From Streptomyces sp. NBC_01446 (GTDB lineage: Bacteria; Actinomycetota; Actinomycetes; Streptomycetales; Streptomycetaceae): a stretch of DNA of 64,000 nucleotides. Shown in pieces: positions 9,456 through 19,119 of the stretch; the stretch's first letter is position 1, and every line of letters begins with the position of its first letter. The notes below the pieces were generated by a model that ran no database searches, was not told the origin of the DNA, and was given only the letters and a program-made list of their open reading frames with translations. Location of the stretch: NCBI RefSeq assembly GCF_026340095.1, contig NZ_JAPEPO010000001.1:744001-808000 (forward strand), written 5' to 3'. Position numbers and translations under genes: made by a program.

Positions 9456-10640
9456 GTGGCCGGGATCACCATCTCCTCCATGGCCTCCTATGACGTCTCT
9501 TTCGGCAACTGGCTCACCCCACCTCACCACCGACTCGGTCTGCACCGGGTCGAGGACGTGGTCCCCTGCACGACCATCGCTCGCGGTGAGGCGCCAGTAC
9601 GCATGCTGGTGCCCGCGAGTGAGCCCTTGGACTGGGACCTTCTGACCGTGCCGGGCCCCGAAGGGGGGCCGATCAGCGCAGAGGAGTTCCTCGCTCGCAC
9701 GCACACCGACGGCATCCTCGTGCTGCGCGGCGACACGCTCCTCGCAGAGCGCTACTTCGGCAAGTTCTCCTCCGCGTCTCGCCACATCGTGATGTCCATC
9801 TCGAAGTCGTTCGCCGGCATGCTGGCCGGGGTGCTGGCCGCCACCGATCTCCTCGACCTCGAGGCGACCGTCCCGACGTACGTCCCGGAGCTGGCGGCGG
9901 GTTCCTACGCCGGCGCCACCGTGGCGCAGTTGCTCGATATGACCGCTGCGCCGCACTACGACATGTCGTACTTGAAACCCACCGCCGAGGTTCACGCGGG
10001 CGACCGCGCTGCCGGATGGCGGCCGCGGCAGCCCGAGGACGTGGTCGGCACCCGGCCGTTCCTGGCCCAGTTGCGCGGGGCCGGCCGGCACGGCGCCGAC
10101 TTCCAGTACTGCTCGGGGACCACCGACGTCCTCGCGTGGGTCCTCGAACGGGCCGGCGGCGCGGGCTACGGCGAGCTGATGCGGCGACATCTTTGGTCGT
10201 GGATCGGCGCCGAGGACGACGCCTTCGTCACGGTCGACGACCACGGAACGCCCTATGCGTGTGCCGGGATGGGAATGCGACTGCGCGATCTCGCGCGATT
10301 CGGGCGCCTGGTCCTCGACGACGGGTGGCGCGAGGGCACACCGGTGGTGCCGGCTGACTGGATCGCGCGGACGCGCCGCGGGGGACAATTCGCGACCACC
10401 GCCGAGTCCGACTCGGCGGCAGATGGCACCTACAAGAACCAGTGGTGGATCCCGGGCGACGACCACGGATCCTTCTACGGTGTCGGCATCTTCGGCCAAT
10501 ACCTCTGGCTCGACCCGCAGAGCGACATCGTCATCGCGAAGTTCTCCGCCACCGACCAGCCGGTCGCCGACACACCCGCTCACCTGGACGCGCTGGGCGC
10601 CATCGCCCGTGCGGCCGCCCTGACCCGGCAGGAGGCATGA
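9456..10640 (+). CDS. Serine hydrolase, NylB / class C beta-lactamase-like
   Basis: A 394-residue serine hydrolase of the beta-lactamase fold. It shows the S-x-x-K catalytic motif at Ser114/Lys117 (SISK) and the Y-x-S motif at Tyr218 (YCSGTTDVLAW), which closely resembles the 6-aminohexanoate-dimer hydrolase (NylB) subgroup rather than true beta-lactamases. No signal peptide is seen, so it should act in the cytoplasm on a small amide, ester or lactam. The GTG at 9456 follows GGACAGG at a short distance; ATG at 9480 is an alternative start. It ends one base before the start of an NCS1 permease, indicating an uptake-then-hydrolysis operon under the divergent LysR regulator. Confidence 0.88.
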   Translation: MAGITISSMASYDVSFGNWLTPPHHRLGLHRVEDVVPCTTIARGEAPVRMLVPASEPLDWDLLTVPGPEGGPISAEEFLARTHTDGILVLRGDTLLAERYFGKFSSASRHIVMSISKSFAGMLAGVLAATDLLDLEATVPTYVPELAAGSYAGATVAQLLDMTAAPHYDMSYLKPTAEVHAGDRAAGWRPRQPEDVVGTRPFLAQLRGAGRHGADFQYCSGTTDVLAWVLERAGGAGYGELMRRHLWSWIGAEDDAFVTVDDHGTPYACAGMGMRLRDLARFGRLVLDDGWREGTPVVPADWIARTRRGGQFATTAESDSAADGTYKNQWWIPGDDHGSFYGVGIFGQYLWLDPQSDIVIAKFSATDQPVADTPAHLDALGAIARAAALTRQEA

Positions 10641-10641
10641 G

Positions 10642-12066
10642 ATGGACCGCAACCGATCACACGGCGAGTCGATCGAACAGCACTCGATCGACTACGTCCC
10701 ACCCGAGGAGCGCCACGGCAAGCCGTGGCACCTGTTCACGGTCTGGTTCTCCAGCAACGTTCAGATCACCGCGTTCGTCACCGGCGTCCTGGCGGTCACC
10801 CTCGGACTCGACCTTCCCTGGGCCGTCGCCACCATCCTGATCGGCAACCTCGTCGGTGCCGTGTTCATGGCCTACCACTCGATCCAGGGTCCCCGTCTGG
10901 GCGTACCGCAAATGATCCAGAGCCGTGCGCAGTTCGGATTCCTCGGCACGCTGCTGCCGGTCGTGATCGTCTTGTGCATGTACATGGGATTCGGTATCGA
11001 GGGTGGCGTCATCACCGGGCAGGCCTTCGCGAACTGGGCCCACATCTCGTTCACCTGGTCGGTGATCATCCAGGGCGCAGTCCCGGCGGTCATCGCGATC
11101 GTCGGGTACACGGTCATCCACCTGTCGACCCGGGTGGTCAGCGTGGTCTCCGGGCTACTGTTCCTCGCCCTCACGATCGCCTTGGCCGGCCACTTGCCGG
11201 AACACCTGCCGAGCGGCCCGGCTCCGTCGTTCGGCACTGTCCTGCTCGTCATATCGATCTTCGTCTCGTGGCAGCTGACCTGGGCGCCGTACGTCTCGGA
11301 CTACTCTCGCTACCTCCCCGAGGACACCCCGTCGCGGACCACATTCCTGTGGACCTACGCCGGCTCGGCACTCGGCTCCTCGTGGGTGATGATCCTCGGC
11401 GCGTTCGCCGCCACAATCAGTGCCGAGGCAGTGGGCAACGACGCCATCGGCATGCTCAGCCAGCAGATCCCGGCGCTGAGCTCGGCCATCCTGCTCGCCA
11501 TCGTCATCGGCATCGTCCCTGCCGGCGTGTACGGCTACTACGGTATGTACCTCACCGCGATCAGCGCCTTCTCAGCCAAGGGCCACGGCTCTGCGACGCC
11601 GCTGGTGCGCGCCGTCTTCATCGTGGTGAGCGCCGCGCTCACGATCGCAGCCACTCTGATGGCAAGCGGCCACATCCTGAGCACTGTCGAGAACATCACG
11701 TTGTTCCTGCTGTACCTGCTGGTGCCGTGGACCGCCATCAACCTCACCGACTACTACGTCGTACGGCGCGGCCACTACGACGTCGGCGAGCTCTTCCGTC
11801 CTCGGGGCGAGTACGGCTTGGTGAACTGGCCGGCCGTCGTTGTCTACCTGGTCGCCATTGCGGCGCAGATCCCCTTCATCAGCAGCAGCCTCTACACCGG
11901 GCCGCTGGTCGACTACCTGGGCGGCGCCGACATCTCCTGGATCGTCGGCCTGCTGGTGGCGACGGTGCTGTATCTGGCCTATACGCGGCGTACCCGAAAG
12001 GTCGCGCAACCCGTCGGCGCGCGAGCATCGGCACCCGGCTCGGACACGCCGCTTCCGGTCGACTGA
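10642..12066 (+). CDS. NCS1-family nucleobase/cation symporter
   Basis: A 474-residue transporter of the nucleobase:cation symport-1 family (cytosine/purine/hydantoin permeases) with about 12 membrane helices. Family features include SIDYVPPEERHGKPWHLF at the N-terminus, a QIQ-like first-helix region (WFSSNVQIT), and WAPYVSDYSRYLP in the middle. It starts one base after the serine hydrolase stop codon, so the two are almost certainly translated together. NCS1 members import ring compounds such as cytosine, allantoin or hydantoins, which suggests that the hydrolase opens or cleaves a cyclic or amide substrate. The actual substrate is unknown. Confidence 0.92.
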   Translation: MDRNRSHGESIEQHSIDYVPPEERHGKPWHLFTVWFSSNVQITAFVTGVLAVTLGLDLPWAVATILIGNLVGAVFMAYHSIQGPRLGVPQMIQSRAQFGFLGTLLPVVIVLCMYMGFGIEGGVITGQAFANWAHISFTWSVIIQGAVPAVIAIVGYTVIHLSTRVVSVVSGLLFLALTIALAGHLPEHLPSGPAPSFGTVLLVISIFVSWQLTWAPYVSDYSRYLPEDTPSRTTFLWTYAGSALGSSWVMILGAFAATISAEAVGNDAIGMLSQQIPALSSAILLAIVIGIVPAGVYGYYGMYLTAISAFSAKGHGSATPLVRAVFIVVSAALTIAATLMASGHILSTVENITLFLLYLLVPWTAINLTDYYVVRRGHYDVGELFRPRGEYGLVNWPAVVVYLVAIAAQIPFISSSLYTGPLVDYLGGADISWIVGLLVATVLYLAYTRRTRKVAQPVGARASAPGSDTPLPVD

Positions 12067-12143
12067 GTGTCCAAGGTCTGCGCAAGCCGCGACGGGGGAT
12101 GCTCGCCGGCGAGGTCAGGCGAAAGGGATCCCGATGGGCGTCG

Positions 12144-12326
12144 ATGGGGCCCGTCCCGTGCTGCGTGCGGGAATGGGGGCTCCTGCGGGTCGTGATGGTG
12201 TCGACCTTGGCAGGATGCTCCGGATCGTCGTCACCGTCCGATCAGGACGGCGATGCGAAGCTGGTCAGGTCTCGGCAGTGCGTAGTGCCGGGCAGCGTCA
12301 GGAGCGGGGCGGCGGCGCCGCCATGA
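12144..12326 (+). other. Possible remnant of a lipoprotein gene start
   Basis: A short frame (about 60 codons) reads a hydrophobic stretch ending in a lipobox-like VSTLAGC followed by a Ser-rich linker (SGSSSPSDQDGD), then loses similarity to a real gene where the SDR remnant begins on the other strand. It may be the truncated 5' end of a lipoprotein gene, or chance. Confidence 0.3.
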
Positions 12327-12538
12327 TGAGCGGGGCCGATGTCACCTCGGCCGGGGTCACGAGGTCGATCACCACGGCCAGCACGATCACGCCGGCGGGA
12401 ATCCACTGGGCTTTGTTCTGGGTCGTGGGCTCCCGCATAGACCTTGGCTGCTCCAGCCTCGAAAAGGGCTCGCACAAATTGCTCCCCCAGCCCGCGGTTG
12501 GCGCCCGTGACAAATGCAACGGACCCGTCAATCTTCAT
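12300..12538 (-). pseudogene. Truncated short-chain dehydrogenase (SDR) 5' fragment
   Basis: The reverse strand starts MKIDGSVAFVTGANRGLGEQF, the NAD(P)-binding TGxxxGxG motif of classical SDR enzymes, followed by RALFEAGAAKVYAG. The frame is then lost. A second frame continues the SDR-like pattern (GVIVLAVVIDLVTPAEV) for about 25 residues before similarity ends. The catalytic Ser/Tyr/Lys region is absent. It is a frameshifted, 3'-truncated remnant. Confidence 0.75.
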
Positions 12539-12986
12539 GGGGAACCTTTCCCCCCAGGGCGACTGAAAGGCTGCGGGTCTCTCGTTCCGCGATGCTCCAC
12601 GCAAACGTTTCCAACCTTTCCGAACGTACCTCGCACGGCTGTACAACACCACCCGGAGTGGGATTGCCGTGCCCACTCACAAAATCGGCCGTCAGCAAGC
12701 TGACGGTTCCTCACGAGTCGAGGTGGGCCGCTACACCGGGGCACCGTTCCGGCTCCCCACTCCCGCCCGGCCGCGGCCCGTGCCGCGCTCTCAGCGAGCA
12801 GCCGCCCGATCAGGGCGCGGCACCCGGATCCACCGCCGTCGGCCCCTTGCCCAGTCGCGCAGCCTTCGGCCGATGGCCTGACGTTCCCGTGACCGGCGAG
12901 GTGACGGCTGCCGGACCGGGTAGGGGAATTGGTGCGTTCACCGTCGATGCAACTCGACTACCGGGCGGCCGCGGTTCACGGGAAGT
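12539..12986. other. Gene-free stretch upstream of the hydrolase gene
   Basis: About 450 bp without a convincing gene. It must contain the promoter of the downstream Tat-lipoprotein hydrolase, but no confident promoter or operator could be assigned. Confidence 0.4.
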
Positions 12987-14081
12987 ATGGAGATGATCAG
13001 CAGACGAACCTTCGGAAAGGTCGTCGGCACGGGAGCGGTTGCGGCCTCGACGGCCAGCCTTTCCGTGGCATGCTCGACTTCCATGTCCGGCGAAAACAAT
13101 TATTTTCCGCAGACGGTCGAGCAGGTAAAGGAAAACTCGGGGTTCGGCGCATTGAAGCAGGTCAGGGCTGGCGTCCTGAATGTGGGATACGCCGAATTGG
13201 GCCCGGCCCATGGCCCGGTCGTCGTTCTCCTGCACGGCTGGCCTTACGACATTCACAGTTACGTCGCCGTCGCGCCGTTGCTGGCGGAAAAGGGATACCG
13301 GGTCATCGTTCCGTATCTGCGGGGCCATGGCACCACGCGCTTCCTTTCGAGCGGGACGTTCCGGAACGCTCAGCAGTCGGTATTTGCTCTCGACATCATC
13401 GCCTTGATGGATGCGCTGCGGATCGACAAAGCGATCCTCGCAGGCTACGACTGGGGATCGCGGACGGCGGACATCATTGCGGCGCTCTGGCCGGAGCGAG
13501 TCAAGGGCTTAGTCTCCGTGAGCGGCTATCTGATCACGAATCTGGAAGCCAACAAGAAGCCGTTGCCGCCGAAGCTCGAATGGGCGTGGTGGTATCAATT
13601 CTACTTCGCCACGGAGAGAGGCAGGCTCGGTCTCGAACAGAACCGACATGATCTGGCGAAGCAGATCTGGAAGTTCAACTCCCCGACATGGGATTTTGAT
13701 GACGCCACGTTCGATCGCACCGCGGCAGCGTTCCGCAATCCGGATTACGTCAGCATCGTGATCGACAATTATCGCTGGCGGCTGAGCCTGGCCAAGGGCG
13801 ACCCCCGTTACGACGAACTCGAAAATCGACTTGCCGCGAGTCCCATCATTACCGTGCCCACGATCACCCTCGACGGCGAGACCGATCCCTTCACGCCTGC
13901 GGGCGACGGCTCTTCCTATCGCGATAAATTCACCGGTCGCTATGCGCACCGAACCCTGAAGAGTATCGGTCACAATCTGCCCCAGGAAGCGCCCCGCGAC
14001 TTCGCGCAGGCCGTCGTGGACGTCGACCATTTTCCCGCAGCCGGGCGGACGTCATCTAACGGCGGGGTCGCGGGTAAATGA
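12987..14081 (+). CDS. Exported alpha/beta hydrolase, epoxide hydrolase-like, Tat lipoprotein
   Basis: A 364-residue alpha/beta hydrolase with a twin-arginine signal (SRRTFGK, residues 5-11) and a lipobox ending at Cys29 (LSVAC), so it should be exported folded and lipid-anchored. The fold shows the oxyanion motif HGWP (83-86) and a nucleophile elbow GYDWGSR with Asp155 rather than Ser. Asp at this site is typical of epoxide hydrolases and haloalkane or fluoroacetate dehalogenases. The late histidine is in GHNLPQEAP. Codon usage is less GC-biased than its neighbours, with a TTA codon at 13509-13511 that would make translation bldA-dependent. Together these suggest transfer, possibly from a proteobacterium. 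A short hairpin (14120-14136) follows. Confidence 0.87.
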   Translation: MEMISRRTFGKVVGTGAVAASTASLSVACSTSMSGENNYFPQTVEQVKENSGFGALKQVRAGVLNVGYAELGPAHGPVVVLLHGWPYDIHSYVAVAPLLAEKGYRVIVPYLRGHGTTRFLSSGTFRNAQQSVFALDIIALMDALRIDKAILAGYDWGSRTADIIAALWPERVKGLVSVSGYLITNLEANKKPLPPKLEWAWWYQFYFATERGRLGLEQNRHDLAKQIWKFNSPTWDFDDATFDRTAAAFRNPDYVSIVIDNYRWRLSLAKGDPRYDELENRLAASPIITVPTITLDGETDPFTPAGDGSSYRDKFTGRYAHRTLKSIGHNLPQEAPRDFAQAVVDVDHFPAAGRTSSNGGVAGK

Positions 14082-14216
14082 CGGCGCGGTCGCGGGCCCG
14101 CCTCGGCCAGGGGCGATTACGGAGGCGGAACCTCCGCAGTGGTCAGCAGGGCGTCTCCCGCGAAGCGAAGAGCAGTCAGTGAACGCTCAGCGGCATGATC
14201 CAGGAGACTGTCGTGT

Positions 14217-14378
14217 CTAGTTTTTGGGGTAGAGGTGGCGCAGTTTGGTGCGTGCGTCGTGGGTGGTGAACTGCCAGTTCACCTGGCGTTGGTCGGTATT
14301 GGTGGCGTTCTGCCAGGCTGTGAGTTCGGTGTTGAGGATGTCGAGCTCGCCGATGCGGCGGTCGAGGCATTGGCCATG
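14217..14378 (-). pseudogene. C-terminal remnant of an IS630-family transposase
   Basis: The last about 50 codons of an IS630 transposase ([20 protein letters not shown] through HLYPKN) are nearly identical to the end of the transposase at 6995. The element end sequence is partly preserved just outside the stop codon, while everything upstream of CLDRR is replaced by unrelated DNA. It is a truncated second copy of the same IS type. Confidence 0.85.
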
Positions 14379-14532
14379 GCCGCCTAGCGCACGAGTCAAC
14401 ACGGCACTGCGCTTGCCGAAAAAACCATCAGCCCTGATGGGAGCCGGTGTGGGGGTGTAGATAGCCTCGTCGGAGGTCGCTCGAACCCCTGCCCTCGCGC
14501 GGCTGTCGATCGTCGCGGAATGATGGTCGACC

Positions 14533-14765
14533 GTGCTGCAGCGACTGGGCTACCTGGCTGTAACTCACGCGTTCGTCTTGCTGCGCCTGCTACCGATGAG
14601 CGACCGCGACAAAGACACAGAGATCCTCGCCCTGCGCCACCAGCTCATGGTGCTGGAGCGACAACTCGGCGAGAAGAGGGCGCGGTTCGCCCCGAGCGAC
14701 CGGGCGTTCCTGGCGGCGCTCCTGCACCGGCTGCCACGGGACATTGCCCTTGCCGGAAACCTCGT
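14533..14765 (+). pseudogene. N-terminal fragment of an IS3/rve-type transposase
   Basis: The frame reads MLQRLGYLAVTHAFVLLRLL, then the family segment DTEILALRHQLMVLERQLGE and FLAALLHRLPRDI, then stops resembling a transposase. These are the first about 75 residues of the same family as the broken copy at 5423-6513. The rest has been replaced by a fragment in the opposite orientation. Confidence 0.8.
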
Positions 14766-14774
14766 CCGCCCAGG

Positions 14775-14962
14775 TCACGCGGCATGTTCGTACTCGTGAA
14801 GGATGCCGCCCAGGCGTTCACGCCTGCGTATGTCGAGGCGGGTGATCTGCCCTGGATCGGCGATCACCTGGGGCAACGGGTGTAGCGGTCGGACGTTCGC
14901 GATGCCCTGATGGGGCCTATGGGAGTTGTAGAACCGCTCGAACTCCCGCAGAACGTTCTCGG
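14775..14962 (-). pseudogene. C-terminal fragment of an IS3/rve-type transposase (opposite strand)
   Basis: The reverse strand reads ENVLREFERFYNSHRPHQGI through RRERLGGILHEYEHAA and a stop, which is the C-terminal part of the same transposase family. It directly abuts the N-terminal fragment at 14533 on the plus strand and another fragment from 14966, so the ends of two copies face each other. Confidence 0.8.
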
Positions 14963-14965
14963 GTC

Positions 14966-15583
14966 CGCTACCAGCCAGCCGACCGAATCTGGCTTGCCAC
15001 ACTCTCACGACTGATCCCACGCGGCCAATGGCGCCAGGTCTTTGCAGTCACCCCCACCACACTGTTGCGCTGGCACCGTCAACTCATCGCCCGAAAGTGG
15101 ACGTTCACCCAGCGCCGCCGCCCTGGGCGACCTACTACCGGACCCATCGTCAAGCAACTCATCCTGCGCCTGGCCCGAGAGAACAGCAGCTGGGGCCACC
15201 GCCGAATACAGGGCGAACTCGCCCGCCTCGGCTACCCGATCGCTCCCTCCACGGTCTGGGAAATCCTGCACGCCGCCTGCATCGATCCCGCCCCGCAGCG
15301 CGCAGGGCCGGCCTGGCACCAGTTCCTCACCGCACAGGCCCGCGGCATCCTCGCCGCCGACTTCCTCCACCTCGACGCCGTCACCCTCAAGCGTCTGGAC
15401 GCCCTGGTCTTCATCGAACATGGCACCCGGCGCGTCCACCTCGCTGGCATCACCCCGCACCCCACGGCTCAGTGGACCGTTCAGCAGGCCAGGAACCTCA
15501 CCATGACCCTGGGGTACCGCATGGACTCGCTGCGCTACCTGATTCGGGACCGGGACAGCAAGTACACCCGTTCCTTCGATGCC
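14966..15583 (+). pseudogene. Central fragment of an IS3/rve-type transposase
   Basis: One open frame covers the central portion, from YQPADRIWLATLSRLIPRGQ through [56 protein letters not shown] and YLIRDRDSKYTRSFDA. The first two catalytic acidic positions are visible, but the N-terminus is missing. After SFDA the frame continues into unrelated sequence, so the third catalytic residue and C-terminus are lost. Confidence 0.8.
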
Positions 15584-15611
15584 TGTGCCGCTCGGAAACT
15601 CATCGCCGCTG

Positions 15612-16306
15612 GTCTGGGGCGGGCTTCCGCGGCTGCATCGGGTGGGCCGCGGGCAGTTGCCGCCGAGACTGGTGCGGTCGATGTTCGTTGTAGTGCTCTG
15701 CGTACTCGCGCAGCAGGACCAGGGCGTGGGCCTCGTTGTAGACCAGGACGTGATCGAACAGTTCTCTGCGGAGGGTACCGACGAGGCGCTCGCAGACTGC
15801 ATACGCGCGTGGCGCCCGTGGCGGGGACTTGAGGGAACGGAGGAATTGTCGCCAGGTGGGACCTGAGCGGCGCGGGCCGGATCAATGCCGGCCGCGTTCA
15901 AGATTTCCCACACCGTGGACGCCGCGACCGGGTAACCCAGCCGGGCCAGCTCGCCCTGGATCCGACGATGCCCCCAGCGACTGTTCTCCCGGGCCAGTCG
16001 CAGCACGAGCCGCTTGACCGCGACCCTGGTAGGGGGTCGGCCCGGGCGTCGGGGCCGCTTGCTGTGGTCCCACTTTCGCGCGACCAAGGACTGGTGCCAG
16101 GCCAGGATCGTGGCGGGTGCGACCGCGAAGACGTGTTCCCACCGGTGTCGGGGTATCAGGCGAGACAGTGCCGCGAGCCACAACCAGTCCGCCGGCTCGT
16201 ACCGCATCCGTGGCAGCGGTCGACGCAGCACCGCGTTCTCGTGCTGCAGGGCCAGCAACTCTGCGTCCTTGGAGGCGTTTCGGCGCAGCAACACGACTGG
16301 TACCGG
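15612..16306 (-). pseudogene. Internally deleted IS3/rve-type transposase
   Basis: The reverse strand begins near MLLRRNASKDAELLALQHEN and continues through [20 protein letters not shown] and VAASTVWEILNAAGIDPARA. It then jumps, in shifted frames, to the C-terminal segment that should read like LLREYAEHYNEHRPHQSL. The catalytic centre between them is deleted. It is another inactive family member, in the opposite orientation to the fragment at 14966. Confidence 0.75.
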
Positions 16307-16329
16307 ACTCCGGCAACCGACCTGGACCC

Positions 16330-16394
16330 CCCATCACATCCGACGACGACGGGTTCTCGGTGGCCTCATCAACGAATATCAGCAAGTCGCCTGA
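16330..16394 (+). pseudogene. Tail of an rve-type transposase
   Basis: About 17 codons read RRRRVLGGLINEYQQVA and a stop, matching the conserved last residues of the transposases at 5423 and 14775. Nothing else of the gene remains. Confidence 0.6.
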
Positions 16395-16498
16395 GCCTCA
16401 TACGATGCGCGGCGATTGCCGCTTGACCAGCAGCGATGAGTTTTCGAGCGGCACACGCTCGGGGTAGCGGCCCTTCCGGCACAACTTGGCGCCGGGTG

Positions 16499-18343
16499 CT
16501 ACCCCAGGTCGAAGGTGTTGGGCAGCCCCAGCCGATAGCGCACCTCGTCGACCCGCTTTAGGGGCTCCATCTCCGGTGGCCGGAACAACTCCCAGATGTG
16601 ACACCGCTCAGCGTCCGAATTGTCCGCGTCCAGCAGTGCGTTGACGGCGCGTCGCGCGGACTCGTTGGCGCCCTCCATGGTCGCCAGGTCCACATCCGTA
16701 CGGACGTAGTCGCCCGCGAGGAAGAAGTTCGGTACCGCTGTCCTCGCCGACGGGCGGTGGTAGAGGGTGCCGGTGGGGTGAATGAGGAGCTGTTCGCGGT
16801 TCTGTGGGTCAGGGCCACCGAGGCCCGTCACTGCCGGGTCCATGAACCAGCCGAGCCGGTCCTCGTCCCTGAGTGTCGTCTTGTCTGAGTCGTTTAGCCC
16901 GTCCTTCAGCTGGGCCCACAGTTCGGCGAAGATCTCGTCCTTGGTGCACTCACGGGCCGTCTTGCCGTACAGGATGCCAGGCTTGTCCCACTCGGAGATG
17001 ATCGTGGACAGGCACTCGTGGGCCTGCCCGTCTCCATAGTCGCGTGAAAAGTCCCGGACGTCCCAGAACTGCGTCTGGCCGATTCCGGTGACCGCCCACG
17101 GTGAGTCGAGACAGTTGATGTGGCCGTGCACGACGGGGGTGGGCGTGTGCAGGTAGAACATCACGCCGGTCATCCAGTCCGTCTTCAGCGCGTCGCACCG
17201 CCCGAGCTGCGGGTCGGCGGCGCGCAGGGCCGGGCCCCAGGTCACGCGCGCGTGCTCGACCGGGAGGGCGGAGACGTAGTGGTCGGCGGTGATGGTGCGC
17301 GGCCGTCTGCCGTCGCGCGCCGCCACCCGTACGCCGGTCACCCGGCCGCCGCCGTACTCCACCTCCCGGACCTCGGTGTCGAGCGCGAATTCGACGCCCA
17401 GGGAGCGCAGATGCGTCTCCCAGGGGTCGATCCACGCCTCGCTGGTGGGGGCGTTCAACACCCGGTCGATGTCCGCGTCGCCGTCCATGCCGCGGCCGAG
17501 CAGGCCCCACAGGAGGAGGGCCTCGATGATGACTCGGCCGACGGTACGGGTGGAGGCGATCTCGGCGCGGGTGGCGACGAGGTTGCGGGTCTGGCCGATG
17601 CCAAGGAGCACCTGGTACTCGCGGCTCATCTCGCCGGCCCGGATGAAGTCCCACCATGCGACCTTCTCCCACTGGTCCTCGCGGCGGGCGTCGCAACTGG
17701 TGAGGTGGACCAGGAGGCGGTCGGCGAAGTAGGCGGCCTCGTTGGCCGGCAGGTGAGTGGCGAGGTCCAGCACCGACAGGATCTGGTCGCGGATCCAGGA
17801 CGGGGTGAGGTCGCCGGGGGCGGGCGGGGTGGTGACCCGGCGGAGTGGGAAGTGCAGGTCCGGGCGGCCCGAGGAGCGCGCGAATAACGCCTCCGCACCA
17901 CTGCGGAGGTTGCCGTGGACGCCGTTCGCGTTGCCGGGGAAGGGGATGCGGCCCATGGTGTCCGGCAGGTTCCGGTAGAAGCCAGGGAAGAAGCGGAAGC
18001 CATGCTCGCCGGGAAGCGGCTTGCGGCCGCCCGTTCCGGTCCCGGGGACGTCCATTGAGCGGGCCTTGCCGCCAAGGGCGTCGTAGTACTCGTAGACCGT
18101 GACCTCGTAGCCGCGTTGAGCGAGTTCGTGGGCGGCACTGAGGCCGGAGACTCCGCCGCCGAGGACGGCGACGCGCTTGCCGGCGGAGGCCGCCGCGGCC
18201 ACGCTGCCGGCAGTCCCTAAGGCGCCGACCGCTCCTCCGCCGACGACTCCGGCGACCGCTCCACCGGTCGCCGTCAGGAACCGTCTGCGAGTGTTTCCGT
18301 TGTTCCGCTGGGACTGCTGCGCGCGTTGTGTCGTCATGAGCAC
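16499..18343 (-). CDS. Tat-exported FAD-dependent amine oxidase-like oxidoreductase
   Basis: A 614-residue flavoprotein. The N-terminus has a twin-arginine signal (NTRRRFLTATGGAVAG) followed by the FAD-binding Rossmann motif LGGGVSGLSAAHELAQRGY near residue 62 and the adjacent acidic end of strand 2. Further family features are GEHGFRFFPGFYRNLPDTM and the C-terminal FAD motif NFFLAGDYVRTDVDLATMEG. It belongs to the flavin amine oxidase/phytoene desaturase/hydroxysqualene dehydroxylase-like group; the substrate is unknown. Export is predicted from the signal. GTG at 18343 and ATG at 18337 are both possible starts. No partner gene is adjacent; IS remnants flank both sides. Confidence 0.88.
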   Translation of the reverse strand: MLMTTQRAQQSQRNNGNTRRRFLTATGGAVAGVVGGGAVGALGTAGSVAAAASAGKRVAVLGGGVSGLSAAHELAQRGYEVTVYEYYDALGGKARSMDVPGTGTGGRKPLPGEHGFRFFPGFYRNLPDTMGRIPFPGNANGVHGNLRSGAEALFARSSGRPDLHFPLRRVTTPPAPGDLTPSWIRDQILSVLDLATHLPANEAAYFADRLLVHLTSCDARREDQWEKVAWWDFIRAGEMSREYQVLLGIGQTRNLVATRAEIASTRTVGRVIIEALLLWGLLGRGMDGDADIDRVLNAPTSEAWIDPWETHLRSLGVEFALDTEVREVEYGGGRVTGVRVAARDGRRPRTITADHYVSALPVEHARVTWGPALRAADPQLGRCDALKTDWMTGVMFYLHTPTPVVHGHINCLDSPWAVTGIGQTQFWDVRDFSRDYGDGQAHECLSTIISEWDKPGILYGKTARECTKDEIFAELWAQLKDGLNDSDKTTLRDEDRLGWFMDPAVTGLGGPDPQNREQLLIHPTGTLYHRPSARTAVPNFFLAGDYVRTDVDLATMEGANESARRAVNALLDADNSDAERCHIWELFRPPEMEPLKRVDEVRYRLGLPNTFDLG

Positions 18344-18642
18344 TGGAGGGTAAAGATGGGCTCCGGAAGCCGGAAGCCCTTCTTCCTGTCACCCACAGCA
18401 TCCTCACAAACACAAGAAGGCAGCGATGCCCAGCGTGTTCGTCGCCCAATTTGTCTCGACCGGTCCCTCGGCCCCATTCATCACAACTGTCGCCGAACTG
18501 CACGAGTATGGACACGGCGATGAGACGAACACACCGGGCACTGTGTTGAGACGTCCAGCATCGAAGCTGGTCACTGCTGGTCCAGGGGGCATCTGAAACT
18601 CCGTGATCCTGTCCACGGTGTACGCCGTCACCCGCCGCCTGC

Positions 18643-19110
18643 TTGTCGCTGCCCGCGTTGCTGCTGCGGCGTGACGTCACGAAGGACGCGGAGTTACTGG
18701 TGCTGCGCCACGAAAACGCGGTCCTGCGCCGCCATGTCCCACGCCTGCGCTACAAACCAGCCGACCGCCCGTGGTTCGCTGCACTCTCGCACCTGATACC
18801 GCGCCGCCACGAGGCTCAGGTCTTCCCGATGACCCCGGCCACGCTGCTGGCCTGGCACCGCAAACTCGTCGCGAAGAAGTGGGACTACAGCCAGCGGCGC
18901 CGACCCGGACGCCCGCCCACAGGCCCCGCAGTCAAAGCTCTGGTTCTGCGCGTGGCGGCTGAGAACCCGGGATGGGGCCATCGGCGCATCCACAGCGAAC
19001 TCACCCGCCTCGGCCACAAGATGGCGGCCTCCACCGTGTGGAACATCCCTCAACCAGGCCGGTAACAACCCCGCCCCACGTCGTGCCGGACCGACCTGGA
19101 GGCAGTTCCT
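18643..19110 (+). pseudogene. N-terminal fragment of an rve-type transposase
   Basis: The frame reads [20 protein letters not shown], then [20 protein letters not shown] and [20 protein letters not shown]. After a frameshift near 19050 it continues with [19 protein letters not shown]. It ends before the catalytic core, where a reverse-strand fragment of a different copy begins. Confidence 0.78.
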
Positions 19111-19119
19111 CACAGCCCT

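Noticed and set aside
14401..14520. TCGAACCCC resembling a tRNA T-arm
   Set aside because: No acceptor or anticodon stems can be drawn around it.
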